Origin: Bacteriovoracaceae bacterium
Lineage (GTDB): Bacteria; Bdellovibrionota; UBA1018
Assembly: GCA_947447665.1 (NCBI GenBank)
Contig: CANFJX010000011.1
Span: forward strand, 1 to 64,000
DNA: 64,000 bases
Direction: 5' to 3'
This document shows, one piece after another, positions 61,202 to 64,000 of this stretch. The notes below the pieces were generated by a model. That model saw only the letters and a list, made by a program, of their open reading frames with translations. It ran no database searches and had not been told where the DNA came from. The translations under genes were made by a program, and so were the position numbers. Numbering within the stretch: position 1 is the first letter of the stretch; every line of letters starts with the position of its first letter.

Positions 61202-62851
61202 TTATTTGTAACATCTTCTTTCGAATGCTTTCTGGATGAATTCTCTAGAGTTGCTATCAGTGGGTTCTTTATTTTTCATAACTAATGACTGAATGTGTAG
61301 GACGAATTCGTCAATAACATCCTTAATGACGCGACCACCGGTGAATTTTTTTTCGTCTTCTTCTAAGATAAAGTTACGATATTGGGCCGTGAATTCCTGT
61401 ATTTTTTTCAAATTTTGTTCATAGTCAGGGGTCGTCTCTTCGTGCTCAATTCTGCTCAGAGATTTTTTATAGCCATCGTTATATGCTTTTTCTTTTTGAG
61501 CTCGATTGAGTTTTTCAAATTTAATTTGTTGGAATCTTTCAATTAATGCTCGGTTCTTAATTGCGTCGTTGCCAGTTCCAATAATAATTACACGAGTAAA
61601 GTCAGCATTGAGTCCAGGAATTCCTAACGCTATCTGCTTGGTGTTTGGGTCAGTGAGGACTTTTAGTTGGGCCTTGAGTTCTTGTCTTTGGTCGCTTACC
61701 GGATATCCTTCGTGGGTGTCATCTCCACTAATCAGGTCCCCGATCTCATCAAGAAGGACAATGAAATTACTATGTCCAGCTCGTCGAAAGCACTCTCCTA
61801 ATCTGCCAATCGATTTGGGTACGTCGATAGTAGAGCTTTGGTTCGATTGGAGGAGGGCAAATGGGTCACCCATCAGGTCCTTTATTTGAAGGTCTTTTAC
61901 GGATATTTCACATAAGTAAAGGCCTAGTGTTTTGGCTAGTCGCTGGGCAAAAGTAGTTTTCCCGGTTCCGGGATCGCCATGAATGAAGGCCTGAGTTCGT
62001 TTTGGGTGATGATTATTTAACCTTGAATTTGTCTTAATCCCTAATATTAAGGAATTAAGTACGTCCGCATGTTCTTTATAGTCCTCAGTGAGTTCTGTTA
62101 TTGCAGACTGTTGGATTTTTACTTCTTCTTGCGATAGCGAAAAATTCGAGATGTCTTTAGGTTTCCATGCAAACGGCAGATAGACAAGTTCCCTCAGGGT
62201 GAGCTGTTTGTTGAGTGCGTTATAGGTGTTTAGGTCAGGGGTGAGGTCGTTGATGGGTCGCGGTGCCAGTAATGGCTCCGTCTCTTTATCTAACTGAGTA
62301 ATTAGTGCTGCCAAATCGGGTGGGAGCGTTCTCACTTGATCTGCGGAATTGACCATGAGCTCTTTGTACAGCTCTTTAAGGCCTTCTCCTGGAGTCATCT
62401 GGCATCTCTGCCATGCGGTGAAAGTGCCTTGCAGGATGCCGGTGACGCTACTGGCGAGAGAGCTTTGTAGTGCAATAGCGGCAAAAGGGTTATTTTCGGT
62501 AGATTCAGAGCCTAAATATCTTTTAACGCATTCAATGGCAATTACCGAGCCGATGGCACCGATTGCAACTTGTGAAGGCATTCCATTGTAAAACTCGAGA
62601 CAAAACTTATGAAGGCTGCGCTTTCCAGTGCAAAATTTAGCTTTGCCGTTGTTTAATTCCTTCTCGGCAATGATTATTTTGTCGATATTTAACGGTTCCG
62701 TGCCTGTTTTAGTTTCTTCCTTTGCTACCTCGGAAGCTGAGATAGGGATATAATTTCTGCCTAGGGCGAAGGATTCATGAGTGTAAAGAAAGAAGAAAGT
62801 TGTAAAAAAAACAATCATTTTAAAAATGTTGGCAGATTTTTTTAAATTCAT
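61202..62851 (-). CDS. Exported AAA+ ATPase
   Basis: 549 residues. The first 30 residues look like a signal peptide (KMIVFFTTFFFLYTHESFALG). Two further hydrophobic stretches lie at about 95-110 and 122-146. The AAA+ module is complete: Walker A HGDPGTGKTT (291-300), Walker B IVLLDE (364-369), sensor-1-like IIIGTGND (423-429) and an arginine-finger-like NRALIERF (433-440). AAA proteins remodel or unfold other proteins, or assemble into rings. An exported or anchored AAA+ is odd, since the periplasm has no ATP; it could act inside a host or prey cell. It is downstream of six-cysteine protein B on the same strand. No strong Shine-Dalgarno. Confidence 0.8.
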   Translation of the reverse strand: MNLKKSANIFKMIVFFTTFFFLYTHESFALGRNYIPISASEVAKEETKTGTEPLNIDKIIIAEKELNNGKAKFCTGKRSLHKFCLEFYNGMPSQVAIGAIGSVIAIECVKRYLGSESTENNPFAAIALQSSLASSVTGILQGTFTAWQRCQMTPGEGLKELYKELMVNSADQVRTLPPDLAALITQLDKETEPLLAPRPINDLTPDLNTYNALNKQLTLRELVYLPFAWKPKDISNFSLSQEEVKIQQSAITELTEDYKEHADVLNSLILGIKTNSRLNNHHPKRTQAFIHGDPGTGKTTFAQRLAKTLGLYLCEISVKDLQIKDLMGDPFALLQSNQSSTIDVPKSIGRLGECFRRAGHSNFIVLLDEIGDLISGDDTHEGYPVSDQRQELKAQLKVLTDPNTKQIALGIPGLNADFTRVIIIGTGNDAIKNRALIERFQQIKFEKLNRAQKEKAYNDGYKKSLSRIEHEETTPDYEQNLKKIQEFTAQYRNFILEEDEKKFTGGRVIKDVIDEFVLHIQSLVMKNKEPTDSNSREFIQKAFERRCYK

Positions 62852-62964
62852 AAAAATTTGAGCATTAAGTGAAGTATGATCTCTTGGCTGATTTAGTAAG
62901 TACCACTTTCAAGATGCTCCCATCTGTCAATGAGCAGCCGACGTGAGATCGTGCTCAAAGTCAA

Positions 62965-63231
62965 TTAGCAACTCATGTTGACCCACTCCCAGGTTCCCCA
63001 GTCGGTTGCCCCGAGGCAGCGCACTCCGACTCCGGGTACTGCAAAAAACTGACAAGCTGTACCGCTAGCATGAGCGCCTACGGAGCAGCTCACTGAGTAG
63101 TAGCCCATCATTGGATTTCCGCAGATTGTGCTTGCGTAGCAGAAGTCAAAGGAGAAAGCGGCAAGAGCGCTATTCAGGGATCCAAAAATCAGACCTAAAG
63201 TCAGGACTACGATGGGTTGATTGATTTTCAT
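62965..63231 (-). CDS. 88-residue secreted six-cysteine protein, copy B
   Basis: ATG with AAAGGA upstream; the extra 17 residues of the longer frame are rejected because the paralogue is also exactly 88 residues. Signal peptide MKINQPIVVLTLGLIFGSLNSALA, mature 64 residues starting AFSFDFCYAS. All six cysteines and the GYYSVSC and WGTW blocks match copy A. It lies 113 bases upstream of the exported AAA+ gene and may be co-transcribed with it. Duplication and retention of both copies suggest function. Confidence 0.8.
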   Translation of the reverse strand: MKINQPIVVLTLGLIFGSLNSALAAFSFDFCYASTICGNPMMGYYSVSCSVGAHASGTACQFFAVPGVGVRCLGATDWGTWEWVNMSC

Positions 63232-63283
63232 TTTTTTTCCTTTGCTGAGGTAGTTATTAAGTTTGAAAAAATAGGACGCCAAC

Positions 63284-63312
63284 TATTTATCGAACTGAAT
63301 TCGCACCGTCAA
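63284..63312 (-). promoter_or_regulatory. Promoter of secreted six-cysteine protein B
   Basis: On the minus strand: TTGACG, 17-base spacer, TAAATA. The spacer holds ATTCAGTTCG, close to the copy A promoter spacer. The shared -35 and spacer suggest a common regulator or recent duplication. Confidence 0.65.
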
Positions 63313-63444
63313 GGATTTGTGGTGGACCCGCTTACATCACCTGCTTCACTGGAGGTTTAGAATAGTCACTAGCCCATTGATGCGGGAGAGGTCGTGAGTT
63401 TTTGTTTCCTTGATTCGATGTCTTGGCTCGAGTATGTTCGCTGC

Positions 63445-63461
63445 GCGGCTCTTAGAGCCGC
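63445..63461. promoter_or_regulatory. 7-bp hairpin in the leader of the ankyrin gene
   Basis: GCGGCTC, loop TTA, GAGCCGC: a perfect inverted repeat 35 bases before the TTG start. It could shape the 5' leader or bind a regulator. Confidence 0.4.
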
Positions 63462-63496
63462 TTTCGGGTATCGTCAGTGTTGTGCGGAGGTTTGAT

Positions 63497-64000
63497 TTGA
63501 AGCAGGTATTTAAGGTTATTGTGTTGGTAGTGGTACCTCTAGTTCAATTTGTCCAGACTTGGGCCCTGGCTGCAGATCGCGAAACTCTGATGCGGGCGCT
63601 GAGTTCTTGTAGGAGTGAAGAGGCGAGGGCAATTCTCACCGATCCTTCTTTTATGATTGATTTTAGTGAAAAGAGTAGCAGCGGCACCACTCAAAATTGG
63701 ACACCGTTGACCCTTGCCGCCGCCACGGGCGACATCGGGAGCGTGGAGCTCCTTTTAGGAAAGGGGGCAAACGTCGAACAGCAGATTAAACTCGAGAACA
63801 AGGCCGTATCTCCTTTGGTACTTGCTGCCATGTATGGACATAAAGAGGTGGTGAAGAAAATTTTAACTTCTCCAGGCTTTGGCTCAGACGGTTATCGTCG
63901 AGAAATGGCGCTAGCGCAAAGACTCCAGCAATCCTCTTGGTTGGATCACTTGCGGGCTGCCCACGACTCAGAACTCGTCGCTGCAGCTTCAACAGACCGC
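63497..64000 (+). CDS. Exported ankyrin-repeat protein, cut by window end
   Basis: TTG start 6 bases after GGAGG; 168 codons are visible and the frame stays open to the last base, so the gene continues. Signal peptide KQVFKVIVLVVVPLVQF ending near WALA. Ankyrin repeats: TPLTLAAATGDIGSVELLLGKGANVE (about 75-100) and SPLVLAAMYGHKEVVKKIL (about 112-130), with a weaker unit before. Ankyrin domains bind other proteins, and exported forms are common among host-associated bacteria. It diverges from six-cysteine protein B. Confidence 0.85.
   Translation, partial: MKQVFKVIVLVVVPLVQFVQTWALAADRETLMRALSSCRSEEARAILTDPSFMIDFSEKSSSGTTQNWTPLTLAAATGDIGSVELLLGKGANVEQQIKLENKAVSPLVLAAMYGHKEVVKKILTSPGFGSDGYRREMALAQRLQQSSWLDHLRAAHDSELVAAASTDR

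Noticed and set aside
1..64000. CRISPR array, prophage or plasmid backbone
   Set aside because: No regularly spaced repeats, cas, integrase, capsid or replication genes were seen in the window.

Overview
The window comes from a Gram-negative bacterium. It carries lipopolysaccharide assembly and synthesis genes (lptD, lptE-like, hldD, an O-antigen ligase), outer-envelope lipoproteins, GYF_2/PilZ signalling proteins, and housekeeping blocks in classical order (rpsP-khpA-trmD-RNA methyltransferase-rplS-rnhB-yraN; lptE-holA with rpsT opposite; surE next to an M23 lipoprotein). GYF_2/PilZ proteins, FG-GAP lipoproteins, a Methyltrn_RNA_4 gene between trmD and rplS, and many exported proteins suggest a former-Deltaproteobacteria lineage such as Bdellovibrionota/Oligoflexia. 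That placement is an inference from gene content, not from a marker tree. No plasmid, phage or CRISPR signature was seen.

Layout. 0-5.2 kb: tail of a REP-type transposase, an HtrA protease operon, and a thiolase plus two-subunit CoA-transferase operon for acetoacetyl-CoA metabolism. 5.2-12.5 kb: accessory stretch with an exported PPP-type phosphatase, an exported eukaryotic-type protein kinase, an FG-GAP lipoprotein and a MazEF-like toxin-antitoxin pair. 12.6-28 kb: mostly chromosomal core (SelO, TrhO, membrane pyrophosphatase, gamma-glutamyltransferase, NadB, MlaF-like ATPase, DUF721, LptE, HolA, S20). 28.4-35.1 kb: an alpha-glucan operon (GH133 debranching enzyme, GT4 glucosyltransferase, GH57 amylase, GH15 glucoamylase). 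35-53.6 kb: heptose epimerase, queuosine-precursor transporter, a NitT/TauT-like ABC system, GreB, ferrochelatase, the S16-L19 operon, RsmI, an HD-GYP protein, AccD, LptD, SurE and an M23 lipoprotein. 53.6-57.7 kb: tRNA-Arg(CCT), O-antigen ligase, tRNA-Cys(GCA), then a patch with a degenerate duplication of a two-gene small membrane-protein unit.

The most unusual part is 57.8-64.0 kb. Almost every product there has a Sec signal peptide and looks eukaryote-like: a Hedgehog-type Hint (Hog) autoprocessing protein with Cys-rich repeats; immediately downstream a RING plus IBR/Rcat-like protein resembling RBR ubiquitin ligases, ending in a DUF1566/FGE-like domain; an exported AAA+ ATPase; an exported ankyrin protein running off the window; and two paralogous 88-aa secreted six-cysteine proteins with matching promoters. 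With the exported kinase and phosphatase at 5.6-9 kb, this looks like a Sec-dependent repertoire acting on eukaryotic cells, or on prey or host surfaces. Several of these genes start with TTG, fixed by strong Shine-Dalgarno sequences.

All family calls come from reading motifs by eye; no database search was run. Catalytic residues are named only where visible in the translation.
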